A DNA stretch of 64,000 nt from Actinopolyspora biskrensis. Lineage in GTDB: Bacteria; Actinomycetota; Actinomycetes; Mycobacteriales; Pseudonocardiaceae. The notes beneath the pieces are model-generated. The model did no database searches and had not been told where the DNA came from. It worked only from the letters and a program-made list of their open reading frames with translations. Shown piece after piece: positions 25,679 to 34,023 of the stretch. The position numbers and the translations under genes were made by a program. The DNA lies in assembly GCF_013408175.1 (NCBI RefSeq), contig NZ_JACBYW010000011.1, positions 1 to 64,000 of the forward strand, given 5' to 3'. The stretch's first letter is position 1. Each line of letters begins with the position of its first letter.

Positions 25679-27118
25679 TCAGCGGTTCTCGCTCGCCCGT
25701 TCGGCGATCAGCGACGAGAGCTTGTCGATCCAGGCGCCGGTTTCGGGAAGGTCCGTGACCGGCTGGCCGTAGCGGCCGCGGTCGTCCGGTGCCACGGGGG
25801 TGGTCGCGTCGATGACGAGCTTGTTGGTCACCCCGGGCGGCTGCGATCCGGGATCCAGTTCCAGCACCGACATGTTCGGCAGGTTGACCAGGTCGGAAGC
25901 CGGGTTGACCTTGGTGGACAGCGCCCACATGACCTGGGGCAGGTCGAAGGGATCGACGTCCTCGTCGACGACGATGACCATCTTGCAGTAGCCGAGTCCG
26001 TGCGGGGTGGTCATGGTGCGGAGACCGACCGCGCGGGCGAAGCCGCCGTAGCGCTTCTTGGTGGACACGATCGCCAGCAGCCCGTGGGTGTACATCGCGT
26101 TGACGGCCTGCACCTCGGGGAAGTCGGCCCGCAGCTGCTGGTAGAGCGGAACGCAGGTGGCGGGGCCGATCAGGTAGTCGACCTCGGTCCACGGCATCCC
26201 GAGGTACAGCGACTCGAAGACCGGGGAGGTGCGGTAGGAGATCCGGTCCACGCGCAGCACCGTCATGCCGCGCCCGCCCGAGTAGTGTCCGGTGAACTCG
26301 CCGAACGGCCCCTCGATCTCGCGTTCGCGCCCCTCGATGACTCCTTCGAGCACGACTTCGCTGCCCCACGGCACGTCGAGCCCGGTCAGCGGGGCCTTCG
26401 CGATCGGCTCCGGCGTGCCCCGCAGCGCGCCGGCCATCTCGTACTCGGACTGCTCGTACCCGAGCGGAGTTCCCGCCACCACGGAGATCACCGGCTCGTT
26501 GCCCAGGGCGACCGCGACCGGAAGGTCCTCTCCGCGCTGTTCCGCCGCGTTGAGGTGCAGCGCGATGTCGTGCATCGGCACCGGCTGGAGCCCGAGGCGG
26601 TCGGTGCCCTTGACCTCCATCCGGTAGGTGCCCACGTTCTGCTTGTCGAAGTTCTCGGGGTCATCCGGGTCACGGGAGACGACGGCGGCCTTGTCCAGGT
26701 AGAAACCTCCGTCTCCGTCGTTGAGCCGGAACAGCGGGAGCACGTCGAACAGGTTCGCCTCCCCGCCGCTGACGGAGTTCTCCGCCCACGGCGGGTTCTC
26801 CCTGCGCTCGACGGGAGCGGGGAAGTTCTCCCAGCGCCGGATGAACTCCTCCACCTGCCCCCTGGTCGAGGTGTTGGGGGGAAGGTCGAACGCGACGGCG
26901 TGATTGGCCCACGAACCGTGCGTGTTCAACGCGATCCGGGGCTCGTCGAATCCGGTGACGTTGTCGAAGTACAGCGCCGGGGCCCGTTCACCGAGCCTGT
27001 TGGCCGCGTTGGCGGCGGCCCCCAGGTCGGGTTCCGGGGCGACCTGTTCCTCGACGTGCAGCAACTGTCCCTGCCCGTCTAGGGCTTCGAGGTAGGAACG
27101 CAGATCGTCGTGGGGCAT
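25679..27118 (-). CDS. vdcC: UbiD-family decarboxylase (hydroxyarylic acid decarboxylase subunit C)
   Basis: A prenyl-FMN-dependent decarboxylase of 479 residues that removes CO2 from aromatic acids such as vanillate or 4-hydroxybenzoate. It has the UbiD family N-terminus (MPHDDLRSYLEALDGQGQLLHVEEQVAPEPDLGAAANAANRL) and the body motifs TYRMEVKGTDRLGLQPVPMHDIALHL, EGPFGEFTGHYSGG and MPWTEVDYLIGP. The conserved Glu in the EGPFGEFTGHY block belongs to the active-site region. It lies next to the flavin prenyltransferase that makes its cofactor and to the D subunit, so it is the VdcC/BsdC type rather than the ubiquinone UbiD. AGGAGAG precedes its ATG. The exact substrate is not readable. Confidence 0.92.
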   Translation of the reverse strand: MPHDDLRSYLEALDGQGQLLHVEEQVAPEPDLGAAANAANRLGERAPALYFDNVTGFDEPRIALNTHGSWANHAVAFDLPPNTSTRGQVEEFIRRWENFPAPVERRENPPWAENSVSGGEANLFDVLPLFRLNDGDGGFYLDKAAVVSRDPDDPENFDKQNVGTYRMEVKGTDRLGLQPVPMHDIALHLNAAEQRGEDLPVAVALGNEPVISVVAGTPLGYEQSEYEMAGALRGTPEPIAKAPLTGLDVPWGSEVVLEGVIEGREREIEGPFGEFTGHYSGGRGMTVLRVDRISYRTSPVFESLYLGMPWTEVDYLIGPATCVPLYQQLRADFPEVQAVNAMYTHGLLAIVSTKKRYGGFARAVGLRTMTTPHGLGYCKMVIVVDEDVDPFDLPQVMWALSTKVNPASDLVNLPNMSVLELDPGSQPPGVTNKLVIDATTPVAPDDRGRYGQPVTDLPETGAWIDKLSSLIAERASENR

Positions 27119-27154
27119 GTGGCACTCTCCTGATGTTCGAGCGGCGAGGTGGGG

Positions 27155-27739
27155 TCACGAATCCGTCCGACGCGCGGCGTCGAGACCTCGCCAGCGTCCG
27201 GCCGCGGAGCTCGACAGGCCGAACTGGTCGAGCACGCGGGTCACGACGTGGTCGACGACGTCGCCGACGACTTCCGGGTGGTTGTAGAAGGCGGGCATCG
27301 GCGGCACCAGCACGGCTCCCATGCGGGCCAGCGCGAGCATGTTCTCCAGGTGGATCTCGTTGAGCGGGGTTTCCCTGGGCACCAGAACGAGCTTGCGGTG
27401 TTCCTTGAGAGTGACGTCGGCGGCTCGACCGATGAGGCCGTCGGCGTAGCCGGTGCGTATCCCGGCGACCGTCTTCATGCTGCAGGGCAGAATCACCATG
27501 CCGTCGGTGTGGAACGACCCCGAGGAGATCGTGGCCGCCTGATCCCCCGGCCCGTGCACCTCGTCCGCCAGTTTGGTGAACTCCCGCGCTCCGTATCCGG
27601 TTTCCAGTTCGACCGTGGCCCTGGCCCACCTGCTGAGCACGAGATGAGTGCGCACGTCCGGGTCGCCCCGCAGCGCTTCGAGCAGCCCCGCGGCCAACGG
27701 AGCCCCGGTGGCTCCGGTGACGCCCACCACCAACCGCAT
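27155..27739 (-). CDS. vdcB: UbiX-family flavin prenyltransferase (decarboxylase subunit B)
   Basis: Makes prenylated FMN from FMN and dimethylallyl phosphate for the UbiD partner. The 194-residue protein starts MRLVVGVTGATGAPLAAGLLEAL, the FMN phosphate loop, and continues with SSGSFHTDGMVILPCSMKTVAGI and LVLVPRETPLNEIHLENMLALARMGAVLVPPMPAFYN, all family signatures. The start is ATG 27739 with GGAG six bases before; the GTG at 27745 is too close to that site. It is the first gene of the operon and is preceded by a palindromic operator. Confidence 0.94.
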   Translation of the reverse strand: MRLVVGVTGATGAPLAAGLLEALRGDPDVRTHLVLSRWARATVELETGYGAREFTKLADEVHGPGDQAATISSGSFHTDGMVILPCSMKTVAGIRTGYADGLIGRAADVTLKEHRKLVLVPRETPLNEIHLENMLALARMGAVLVPPMPAFYNHPEVVGDVVDHVVTRVLDQFGLSSSAAGRWRGLDAARRTDS

Positions 27740-27753
27740 CCTCACTCCAAAAT

Positions 27754-27784
27754 CGTTCGTAGACGAACGTTCGTGTACATACTA
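27754..27784 (-). promoter_or_regulatory. Promoter and operator of the vdcBCD operon
   Basis: Minus strand: a -10-like TAGTAT (27784-27779) is followed directly by overlapping palindromes, ACGAACGTTCGT (27774-27763, perfect) and CGTTCG-TAGA-CGAACG (27769-27754), ending about 15 bases before the vdcB ATG. A site between -10 and the ribosome site is typical of repression. The divergent MarR gene is one candidate regulator; an IclR protein is another. Confidence 0.6.
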
Positions 27785-28095
27785 ACACTGGGTGAGGCCG
27801 GGTCGCACGGGGTCGCGGCCCGACTCCGCGAAACGACCGCCCCGCGGGACGAACACGCCTCCCGAGCGGACGATGCTTCCCGGCAGGACGGACACACCGC
27901 AGCGGGACCTCTGCCGAGATCTCCCCGTCGAGCCGACGCCCCGCTGCCCTTCGGCGCGGCAACGCGGAAACGGCCACGCTGCCAGCAGGCGGCGCCGCGA
28001 GGGGCCCCGCCGACCGAGCACCTGAGACGGGGGAGAGCGGAAAACTTCAATAAGATGCACGAGCCCCCGACGACGACCGACTGCGAGAGAACACA
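27785..28095. other. Gap between vdcB and the MarR gene
   Basis: No gene is supported. AACTTCAA at 28043-28050 repeats eight bases of the site in front of the ABC exporter (28576-28583) and lies about 50 bases before the MarR start, so it may be an autoregulatory half-site. The rest is GC-rich without a clear signal. Confidence 0.4.
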
Positions 28096-28566
28096 GTGGA
28101 ACTGGACGCGGCCGTCTTCCACCTGCTGCGCCGCACGCTGCAGGAGCACAACGCCAACTGGCAGGCACAACTGCCCGAGCTGACCAAACCGCAGTACGCG
28201 GTGCTGCGCGCGGTGGACGAGCACCCCGGCATCGAACAGGCCACCGTCGGCCAACAGGCGGCCATCGACAAGGCCACCCTGGCCTCGCTGCTGCCGAGGC
28301 TCGAACAGCGCGGACTGCTGTCCCGCACGATCGACAGCGGCGACCGCAGACGACGTCTGCTCCACCTGACCGAGCAGGGCCGGAGCGTCCTGCTTCAGGC
28401 GGACTCGGTCGCGGAATCCGTGAACGGGGCCATGCTCGCCCGCCTGTCCGAGGCGGAGCACGACCAGCTGCGCCGCCTACTGCTGAAGCTGGCCGACGAG
28501 CAGGACAGCTCCACCACCCCGAACCAGCAGGACGCCCCGCCCCATCGATCCCCGAAAAACTCTTGA
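28096..28566 (+). CDS. MarR-family transcriptional regulator
   Basis: The 156-residue protein has the MarR winged helix: LTKPQYAVLRAVDEHPGIEQATVGQQAAIDKATLASLLPRLEQRGLLSRTIDSGDRRRRLLHLTEQG, with the DxRxR-type wing. Flanking helices form the dimer. It begins at GTG 28096. It lies 65 bases upstream of an ABC exporter in the same direction and is divergent from the vdc operon, so it may control either; the palindrome before the exporter favours the first. Ligands of this family are often phenolic acids or salicylate. Confidence 0.88.
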   Translation: MELDAAVFHLLRRTLQEHNANWQAQLPELTKPQYAVLRAVDEHPGIEQATVGQQAAIDKATLASLLPRLEQRGLLSRTIDSGDRRRRLLHLTEQGRSVLLQADSVAESVNGAMLARLSEAEHDQLRRLLLKLADEQDSSTTPNQQDAPPHRSPKNS

Positions 28567-28595
28567 CTTCCAGTGAACTTCAAGTCATCTGATCG
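28563..28595 (+). promoter_or_regulatory. Promoter/operator in front of the ABC exporter
   Basis: TTGACT (28563-28568) overlaps the MarR stop codon. ACTTCCAGT and ACTTCAAGT (28567-28586) form an imperfect inverted repeat with a GA spacer. The block ACTTCAAGTCATCTGATCG at 28577-28595 recurs at 18735-18753 upstream of the hopanoid operon. Confidence 0.5.
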
Positions 28596-28631
28596 AACGA
28601 CACCGATCCCACCACGAAGAAAGGTGCCGGC

Positions 28632-30608
28632 ATGGACAACGGAGTGAGCTGGGCGACGATGCGGTCGCTGACCAGGGACAGTTCGGTCACCCGACAACGG
28701 CTCCCTCCCGGCCTGGCGAAACGGATACTGGGATACGCACGGCCCTACCTCGGCGTGATCGTGCCCTTCCTGCTCATGGTCGCGGCCACGGCCGTGCTCG
28801 GAGTGGTCACTCCCCTGCTGTTCAAGGCGATCATCGACCGCGGGGTCGTGCCGGGGCGCATGGGAGTGGTCCTCTGGCTCGCCGTGGCGGTGGCCGGGGT
28901 GGCCCTCGCAGAGGCGGTGCTGACACTGCTGCAGCGCTGGTACTCCTCCCGCCTCGGGGAGGGGCTGATCTACGAGCTGCGCCGCGACGTGTTCGACCAC
29001 GTGCAGCGGATGCCGCTGGCGTTCTTCGTCCGCGCGCAGACCGGGGCGTTGACCAGCAGGCTCAACAGCGACGTCATCGGGGCGCAGCGCGCCCTGACCA
29101 GCACGCTGTCCTCCGTGGTGTCCAACGTGCTGAGCCTGGTGCTGGTCCTGGCCGCGATGTTCGCGCTGTCCTGGAAGATCACGCTGATCGCGCTGGCCCT
29201 GCTGCCGCTGTTCCTGTTCCCGGTCCGCTGGGTCGGCAAGAGGCTACAGCGCGTCACCCGCGAACAGATGGCCGTGGACGCGGAGATGAGTTCGCTGATG
29301 ACCGAGCGCTTCGGGGTCGGCGGCGCCATGCTGACCAAGCTCTACGGCAGGGCCGACGAGGAGACCGAGCAGTTCGCGGGCAAGGCCGCGCGGGTGCGCG
29401 ACCTCGGTGTGCTGTCGGCCATGTACAGCCGGGTCTTCTTCGTCGGGCTGACACTGCTGGCCGCGCTGGCCACCGCGGTGGCCTACGGCCTGGGGGGCAC
29501 GCTGGTGATCGACGGTTCGCTGCAGCTCGGCACCCTGGTGGCGCTGACCTCGCTGCTCACCCGCCTGTACGGTCCACTGACCTCGCTGTCCAACGTGCAC
29601 GTCGACGTGATGACGGCCCTGGTCAGCTTCCACCGCGTGTTCGAGGTGCTGGATCTGCAGCCGATGATCCGCGAACGGGAGGACGCGATCGAACTCCCCT
29701 CCGGGGTGAACAGCCTGGAGTTCGATTCGGTCTCGTTCCACTACCCCGGTTCCGACGAGGTCTCGCTGGCCTCCCTGGAGTCGGTGGCGCGCCAGGAGAG
29801 CACGCCCGCGCACCAGGTCCTGCACGACGTCTCCTTCCGCGCCGATCCGGGGGAGATGATCGCACTGGTCGGGCACTCCGGAGCGGGCAAGACCACGATC
29901 GCCCAGCTGGCAGGCAGGTTGTACGAGGTGGGTTCGGGAAGTGTCCGCGTCGGCGGGCACGACGTCCGGGACGTCACCCTGGCCTCGTTGTACTCCACCA
30001 TCGGCGTGGTCACCCAGGAAGCGCACCTGTTCCACGACACGATCCGGGCGAACCTCGCCTACGCGCGTCCCTCCGCCACCGACGCGGAACTACTGGAGGC
30101 GCTGCGGACCGCCCAGCTCGAGGAGCTGCTCACCGAACTCCCGGACGGGTTGGACACCGTCGTCGGTGACCGGGGATATCGGCTCTCCGGCGGGGAGAAG
30201 CAACGCATCGCCATCGCGAGACTGCTGCTCAAGCAACCGCCCATCGTCGTGCTGGACGAGGCCACCGCGCATCTCGACTCGGAGTCCGAGGCCGCGGTGC
30301 AGCAGGCGCTGCGCGGAGCGCTCTCCGGGCGCACCTCGCTGGTGATCGCCCACAGGCTGGCCACCATCCGCCGGGCCGACCGCATCCTGGTGATCTCGGA
30401 GGGACGCATCGCCGAGCAGGGGACCCACACCGAGCTGCTGGAACACGACGGGCACTACGCCGAGCTGTACCGGACCCAGTTCGCGGACGGAGCGGAGTCC
30501 CGCTCCTCGGCAGCGGCGGACGGGGCCGAGCCCGGTCTGGCGGAGATCGCCGAGCACTCCGGGATCGTCGAAAGCGGGGACAACGGGCAGACAGCACGGC
30601 GGAGCTGA
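28632..30608 (+). CDS. ABC exporter, fused permease/ATPase
   Basis: A half-size exporter of 658 residues that should work as a homodimer in the membrane. Residues about 35-330 form six spans of the MsbA/BmrA type. The ATPase follows, with Walker A GHSGAGKTT (about 413), signature LSGGEKQRIAIARLLL (about 517), Walker B PIVVLDEATAHLDSES, and the switch His in VIAHRLATIRRADRI. The MarR gene upstream suggests an inducible drug or lipid exporter. The ATG is preceded by AAAGGTG. A hairpin terminator follows the stop. Confidence 0.9.
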   Translation: MDNGVSWATMRSLTRDSSVTRQRLPPGLAKRILGYARPYLGVIVPFLLMVAATAVLGVVTPLLFKAIIDRGVVPGRMGVVLWLAVAVAGVALAEAVLTLLQRWYSSRLGEGLIYELRRDVFDHVQRMPLAFFVRAQTGALTSRLNSDVIGAQRALTSTLSSVVSNVLSLVLVLAAMFALSWKITLIALALLPLFLFPVRWVGKRLQRVTREQMAVDAEMSSLMTERFGVGGAMLTKLYGRADEETEQFAGKAARVRDLGVLSAMYSRVFFVGLTLLAALATAVAYGLGGTLVIDGSLQLGTLVALTSLLTRLYGPLTSLSNVHVDVMTALVSFHRVFEVLDLQPMIREREDAIELPSGVNSLEFDSVSFHYPGSDEVSLASLESVARQESTPAHQVLHDVSFRADPGEMIALVGHSGAGKTTIAQLAGRLYEVGSGSVRVGGHDVRDVTLASLYSTIGVVTQEAHLFHDTIRANLAYARPSATDAELLEALRTAQLEELLTELPDGLDTVVGDRGYRLSGGEKQRIAIARLLLKQPPIVVLDEATAHLDSESEAAVQQALRGALSGRTSLVIAHRLATIRRADRILVISEGRIAEQGTHTELLEHDGHYAELYRTQFADGAESRSSAAADGAEPGLAEIAEHSGIVESGDNGQTARRS

Positions 30609-30621
30609 GCCCGAGACCGCC

Positions 30622-30651
30622 GGCCGGTTCGGAGGCGTTTCCGAGCCGGCC
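30622..30651 (+). terminator. Terminator hairpin after the ABC exporter
   Basis: GGCCGGTTCGGA (30622-30633) pairs with TCCGAGCCGGCC (30640-30651) around a six-base loop, with one T-G pair. It starts 14 bases after the stop. No T tract. Confidence 0.7.
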
Positions 30652-30779
30652 CACTCCCCGTCCCGAGTTCGCGTCACCTCCGTGCCCTACCCGTCACCGC
30701 GCGAGCGTCCTCCGGGAGCCCGGGCGGAGAGATCCGTCCGAGCGGAAAGCTCCGGCGGACTCGCTTGCGCCCACCCAGA

Positions 30780-30797
30780 AGTGAATGTACAGTCACT
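30780..30797. promoter_or_regulatory. TetR operator, copy 1
   Basis: AGTGAATGTACAGTCACT is an 18-bp palindrome with one mismatched pair, five bases before the tetR ATG. The same sequence with one change lies at 31435-31452 before the neighbouring epimerase-like gene. This arrangement implies autoregulation and control of the neighbour. Confidence 0.75.
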
Positions 30798-30801
30798 CAC
30801 C

Positions 30802-31365
30802 ATGAGGGCGGGTTCGAGGGCGACGGCCGGAGAGCGTCGGCGCGCGGTCATCCGCAGCGCGGTGACCGTGTTCGCTCGCCGTGGCTACGACACCAGCCCG
30901 GTCACCCGGGTCGCCGAGCACGCGGGCATCTCCTCGGCGTACGTCATGAAGCTCTTCCCGCGCAAGGTCGACCTGTTCGTCGCCGCGATCGAGGACTGCT
31001 ACGACCGCATCGTGGGCACGCTCGAGGAGGCCGCCGACCAGGCGGAAAGCCCGGACAGCGCCGAGATCCTGGACCGCATGGGGGCGCGGTACGCCGAGCT
31101 GATCGCCGACCGCGACCTGCTGCTGCTCCAGGTGCAGGCACTGGCCTCGACCCAGACCCCGGAAGTGGCCTCGGCCGTGCGCGACGGCATCGGCAGGATC
31201 ACCTCGCTGGCCGTTTCCAGGGCCGGAGCGGACGCGGCCCAGGCTCAGAACTTCCTCGCTCGCGGCCAGCTGTGCCACCTGCTGACCGCGATCGACGCGT
31301 TCGACACCGCCACCGACTGGGCGGCCGCGCTCACGGAGGGCTTCCGGCACAGTCCGTCTTCCTGA
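30802..31365 (+). CDS. TetR/AcrR-family transcriptional regulator
   Basis: The 187-residue repressor has the DNA-binding domain RRRAVIRSAVTVFARRGYDTSPVTRVAEHAGISSAYVMKLFPRKVDLFVAAIEDCYDRI and a helical ligand domain. The start is ATG 30802; the frame runs upstream to 30682, but that part is not conserved and contains the operator. Two copies of its probable operator flank it, one before its own start and one before the next gene. The ligand is unknown. Confidence 0.9.
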   Translation: MRAGSRATAGERRRAVIRSAVTVFARRGYDTSPVTRVAEHAGISSAYVMKLFPRKVDLFVAAIEDCYDRIVGTLEEAADQAESPDSAEILDRMGARYAELIADRDLLLLQVQALASTQTPEVASAVRDGIGRITSLAVSRAGADAAQAQNFLARGQLCHLLTAIDAFDTATDWAAALTEGFRHSPSS

Positions 31366-31434
31366 CTCGCGCGACGGTTCCACGCCCAGTCGAAGGGCTC
31401 CGAGAGAACGGGCACCGCTTGTCCTGCCCTCAAA

Positions 31435-31452
31435 AGTGAATGAACAGTCACT
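31435..31452. promoter_or_regulatory. TetR operator, copy 2
   Basis: AGTGAATGAACAGTCACT differs from copy 1 (30780-30797) at a single base and lies 21 bases before the ATG of the epimerase-like gene. Confidence 0.75.
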
Positions 31453-31473
31453 CACGAAATTGAAGGAGTACTG

Positions 31474-32448
31474 ATGACCACGACCACCGGTGAAACGCAC
31501 GTCGTGCTCGGCGCAGGTCCGGCGGGAAAGACCATCGTGGACGAACTGCTCGCACGCGGGCTCCGGGTGCGCCACGTCAGCCGCAGTCCGCTCGAGGAGG
31601 CCCCCGCCGGGGTCGAGACGGTGCGTGCCGACATCTCCTCCGCCGACCGGGCCGTCTCCGCGACCGCGGGTGCCGCGGCGATCTACCACGCCGTCAACGT
31701 GCCGTACCACCTACAGGTCGAGCAGCTGCCGGAGATCGGCCGAGCGGTGCTCGCCGCCGCGGGCCGGAGCGGCGCCCGGCTCGTGGTGCTCGACACGCTC
31801 TACCCGTACGGCGAGGCGGACGGCACGGCCATCACCGAGCACACCCCCTGGGCGGCGACGAGCCGCAAGGGACGGATGCGCGCCGCGCTGGACCAGTCCT
31901 ACCTGGACGCGCATCACGCCGGACACGCCAACGTCGTGCTGGGCCGTGCGGCCGACTTCTACGGTCCTCGCGTGCTGAACTCCACCCTCGGCGGGGCGTT
32001 CTTCCCCGCCGTGCTGACCGGGGAGCCCGCGCTCGGGCTCGGCGACATCACGCTGCCGCACAGCTACTCCTACCTGCCGGACGTCGCCCGTGGTCTCGTC
32101 GACCTCGGCACCACCACCGACGAGGCCGCCACCGGCCGGGTGTGGCACCTGCCCACCGTGCCCGCGGTCAGCACCGAACACCTCCACGATCTCGTCGAGC
32201 GGATCACCGGAAGCGAGATCACCGCACGAGTACTCGACCGGCCCACCGCCGCGGGCCCGTTCGACGAGCGGTTCATGAACGAGTACGCCGAGCTCTTCTA
32301 CCAGCACCTCGTCCCGCAGAACATGGTCTCGGCACCGTTCGAGCGGCACTTCGACCGGCGTCCCACCCCACTCGTGGACGGGCTGCGGGCCACCCTCGAC
32401 TGGTATCGCGACTTCCTGGCCGCCCAGTCGGCCGCGGAAAGCGCCTGA
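31474..32448 (+). CDS. NAD(P)-dependent epimerase/reductase-like protein
   Basis: An atypical extended SDR (NmrA/epimerase type) of 324 residues. HVVLGAGPAGKTIVDELLARGLRVRHVSRSP is the nucleotide-binding start, with the final Gly of GxGxxG replaced by Ala/Lys context. LVVLDTLYPYGEADG and NVVLGRAADFYGPRVLNSTLGG follow the second half of the fold. The usual YxxxK is not obvious, so a classical epimerase reaction is doubtful. Its operator shows that it is the target of the adjacent TetR. GAAGGAG precedes the ATG. Confidence 0.8.
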   Translation: MTTTTGETHVVLGAGPAGKTIVDELLARGLRVRHVSRSPLEEAPAGVETVRADISSADRAVSATAGAAAIYHAVNVPYHLQVEQLPEIGRAVLAAAGRSGARLVVLDTLYPYGEADGTAITEHTPWAATSRKGRMRAALDQSYLDAHHAGHANVVLGRAADFYGPRVLNSTLGGAFFPAVLTGEPALGLGDITLPHSYSYLPDVARGLVDLGTTTDEAATGRVWHLPTVPAVSTEHLHDLVERITGSEITARVLDRPTAAGPFDERFMNEYAELFYQHLVPQNMVSAPFERHFDRRPTPLVDGLRATLDWYRDFLAAQSAAESA

Positions 32449-32553
32449 GCGGAAAAGAGCTCGGATCACGCCGAGACGCGAGCGCGGTGAGCACGCCCGT
32501 CACGAACGTGGGCCTCACCGCACCGTGCCCGGCCCCGTCTCCGGCGAGGTCGG

Positions 32554-32787
32554 TCAGTGCGGAGCGTTCCGGGTCAGCCCGCGCCGCCGGAGTCGGGGGG
32601 CGCGCCGCTTCACTCCGGCCAGGAACCTCTCCCACTCCGCGGCTCCCACCCGCAGTGCCGGCCCCTCCGGGGCCTTGGAATCCCGCACCGCCGCGGTGGC
32701 GGCACCCAACGCCACCTCGGCGCGATCCGAACCATTGCTGCTGTGACTCGACTTCCGCCACTCCGAACGGTGATCGGCGGTGGCCAC
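32554..32787 (-). CDS. DUF397 domain protein
   Basis: A 77-residue DUF397 protein: WRKSSHSSNGSDRAEVALGAATAAVRDSKAPEGPALRVGAAEWERFLAGVK. These small proteins pair with an adjacent XRE-family DUF5753 regulator in actinobacteria, often as an antisigma-like or toxin-antitoxin-like unit. Here the partner immediately upstream is broken (32789-33150), so this is an orphan. The C-terminal basic tail RRAPRLRRRGLTRN is unusual. It starts at GTG 32787 without a clear ribosome site. Confidence 0.75.
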   Translation of the reverse strand: MATADHRSEWRKSSHSSNGSDRAEVALGAATAAVRDSKAPEGPALRVGAAEWERFLAGVKRRAPRLRRRGLTRNAPH

Positions 32788-32788
32788 A

Positions 32789-33150
32789 CTTGCTGCGCCT
32801 CTCCACTTGGACCGGAGCCTCCGCGCGAGCCCTGATCACTCCGAGCGATTCCTCCTGTGAATGCGCGATAGAGCGCAGTGCTTCGGCGTTTCGGGTGTAA
32901 CCGGTCACCTGGTCCTGATCCCGGACATGGATCGCCCCGTCCGGGACCTCCACATATCCGATCGACTGAGCCGCGTCGAAATCCAGCACGGTGAACCGTC
33001 CCTCCAAACCGTCGCGTCTACCAACGCTCGTGGGAGAACCAGCACCTCGACATTGGACCAGCACGCCAGTTCGAGTAGATGTTCGAACCGTGCCCGCATG
33101 ATTTCGGTACTCCCGGTCGGCCGATCCCGGAGAAACACGTCTGATGTGGG
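32789..33150 (-). pseudogene. Remnant of a DUF5753 (XRE-type) regulator
   Basis: Two frames together give the C-terminal sensing domain of an XRE/DUF5753 protein. The first runs from about 33150 to 33020 (FLRDRPTGSTEIMRARFEHLLELACWSNVEVLVLPRAL). The second runs from about 33020 to 32789 (GRFTVLDFDAAQSIGYVEVPDGAIHVRDQDQVTGYTRNAEALRSIAHSQEES). A frameshift near 33020 separates them, no stop codon follows in the second frame, and the N-terminal helix-turn-helix is missing. The order regulator then DUF397 is the normal one, so this was once an intact pair. Confidence 0.7.
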
Positions 33151-33201
33151 CTCAGGGCCCGTGATCGGACTTCGCCCGGGGCCGGTTGCCGGCCGCGAGC
33201 C

Positions 33202-34002
33202 TCACCGCGCGCTGCTCCCGGCCTGCGGGGCCACCCGCAGATCGGCCTCGATCCTGGCCGCCGTCTCCAACAGCGGCGGAAGGAGCTCCTCGCGCGCCTG
33301 CTCGGGGCCGGTCCTGCTGGCGTGCGAGGAAACGTTCACGGCAGCCACCACCCGGTCGGAGCGGTCCCGGATGGGGGCGGCCACCGAACGCAGTCCCGCC
33401 TCCAGTTCCTGGTCGACGATCGCCCACCCCTGGGACCGGATGCGCTCCAGTTCACGGCGCAGCTCCCCCGCGCTGGTCACGGTCTGGGGGGCCAACGGCT
33501 CCGGGCGAACACGGTCCAGGTACTCCGCCAGCTCCGCCTCGTCGAGGCTCGCCAACAGCACCCGTCCCATCGAAGTGGCATAGGCCGGGAAGCGGGTGCC
33601 GATGTTGATGGCCACGGTCATGATCCGCGAAGTCGGCACCCGCCCCACGTAGACGATCTCGTCCCCGTCGAGCACCGACACCGACACCGACTCGTGCACC
33701 TGGGCGGTCAACCGCTCCAGATGTGGCTGGGCGATCTCCGGCAGGGACAGGCTGGACAGGTAGGAGAAACCGAGTTCGAGCACCCTGGGGGTCAGGGCGA
33801 ACAGCCGACCGTCGGTCCAGACGTAGCCGAGCTGCACGAGGGTGTGCAGAAAACGACGGGTGGAGGCGCGGGAGAGACCGGTGGTGCGGGCGACCTCGCT
33901 GAGGGTCATCTCCGGACGCGTCTCGTCGAAGGCTCGGATCACCATGAGTCCACGAGCCAAGGACTGCACCGGCCCCACCCCGGAATCGGCCTCCGGCTCC
34001 AT
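33202..34002 (-). CDS. pcaR: IclR-family regulator of the pca operon
   Basis: The 266-residue protein has the PcaR/PobR-type layout: VQSLARGLMVIRAFDETRPEMTLSEVARTTGLSRASTRRFLHTLVQLGYV is the winged helix. The effector domain has ATSMGRVLLASLDEAELAEYL, GWAIVDQELEAGLRSVAAPIRDR and VVAAVNVSSHASR. Members of this group bind protocatechuate or beta-ketoadipate and activate pca genes. It is the last gene of the pca cluster, 21 bases beyond pcaL. ATG 34002 is used; the GTG just before it is an alternative. Confidence 0.88.
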   Translation of the reverse strand: MEPEADSGVGPVQSLARGLMVIRAFDETRPEMTLSEVARTTGLSRASTRRFLHTLVQLGYVWTDGRLFALTPRVLELGFSYLSSLSLPEIAQPHLERLTAQVHESVSVSVLDGDEIVYVGRVPTSRIMTVAINIGTRFPAYATSMGRVLLASLDEAELAEYLDRVRPEPLAPQTVTSAGELRRELERIRSQGWAIVDQELEAGLRSVAAPIRDRSDRVVAAVNVSSHASRTGPEQAREELLPPLLETAARIEADLRVAPQAGSSAR

Positions 34003-34023
34003 CACGCCACCCCCTCGTGGATC

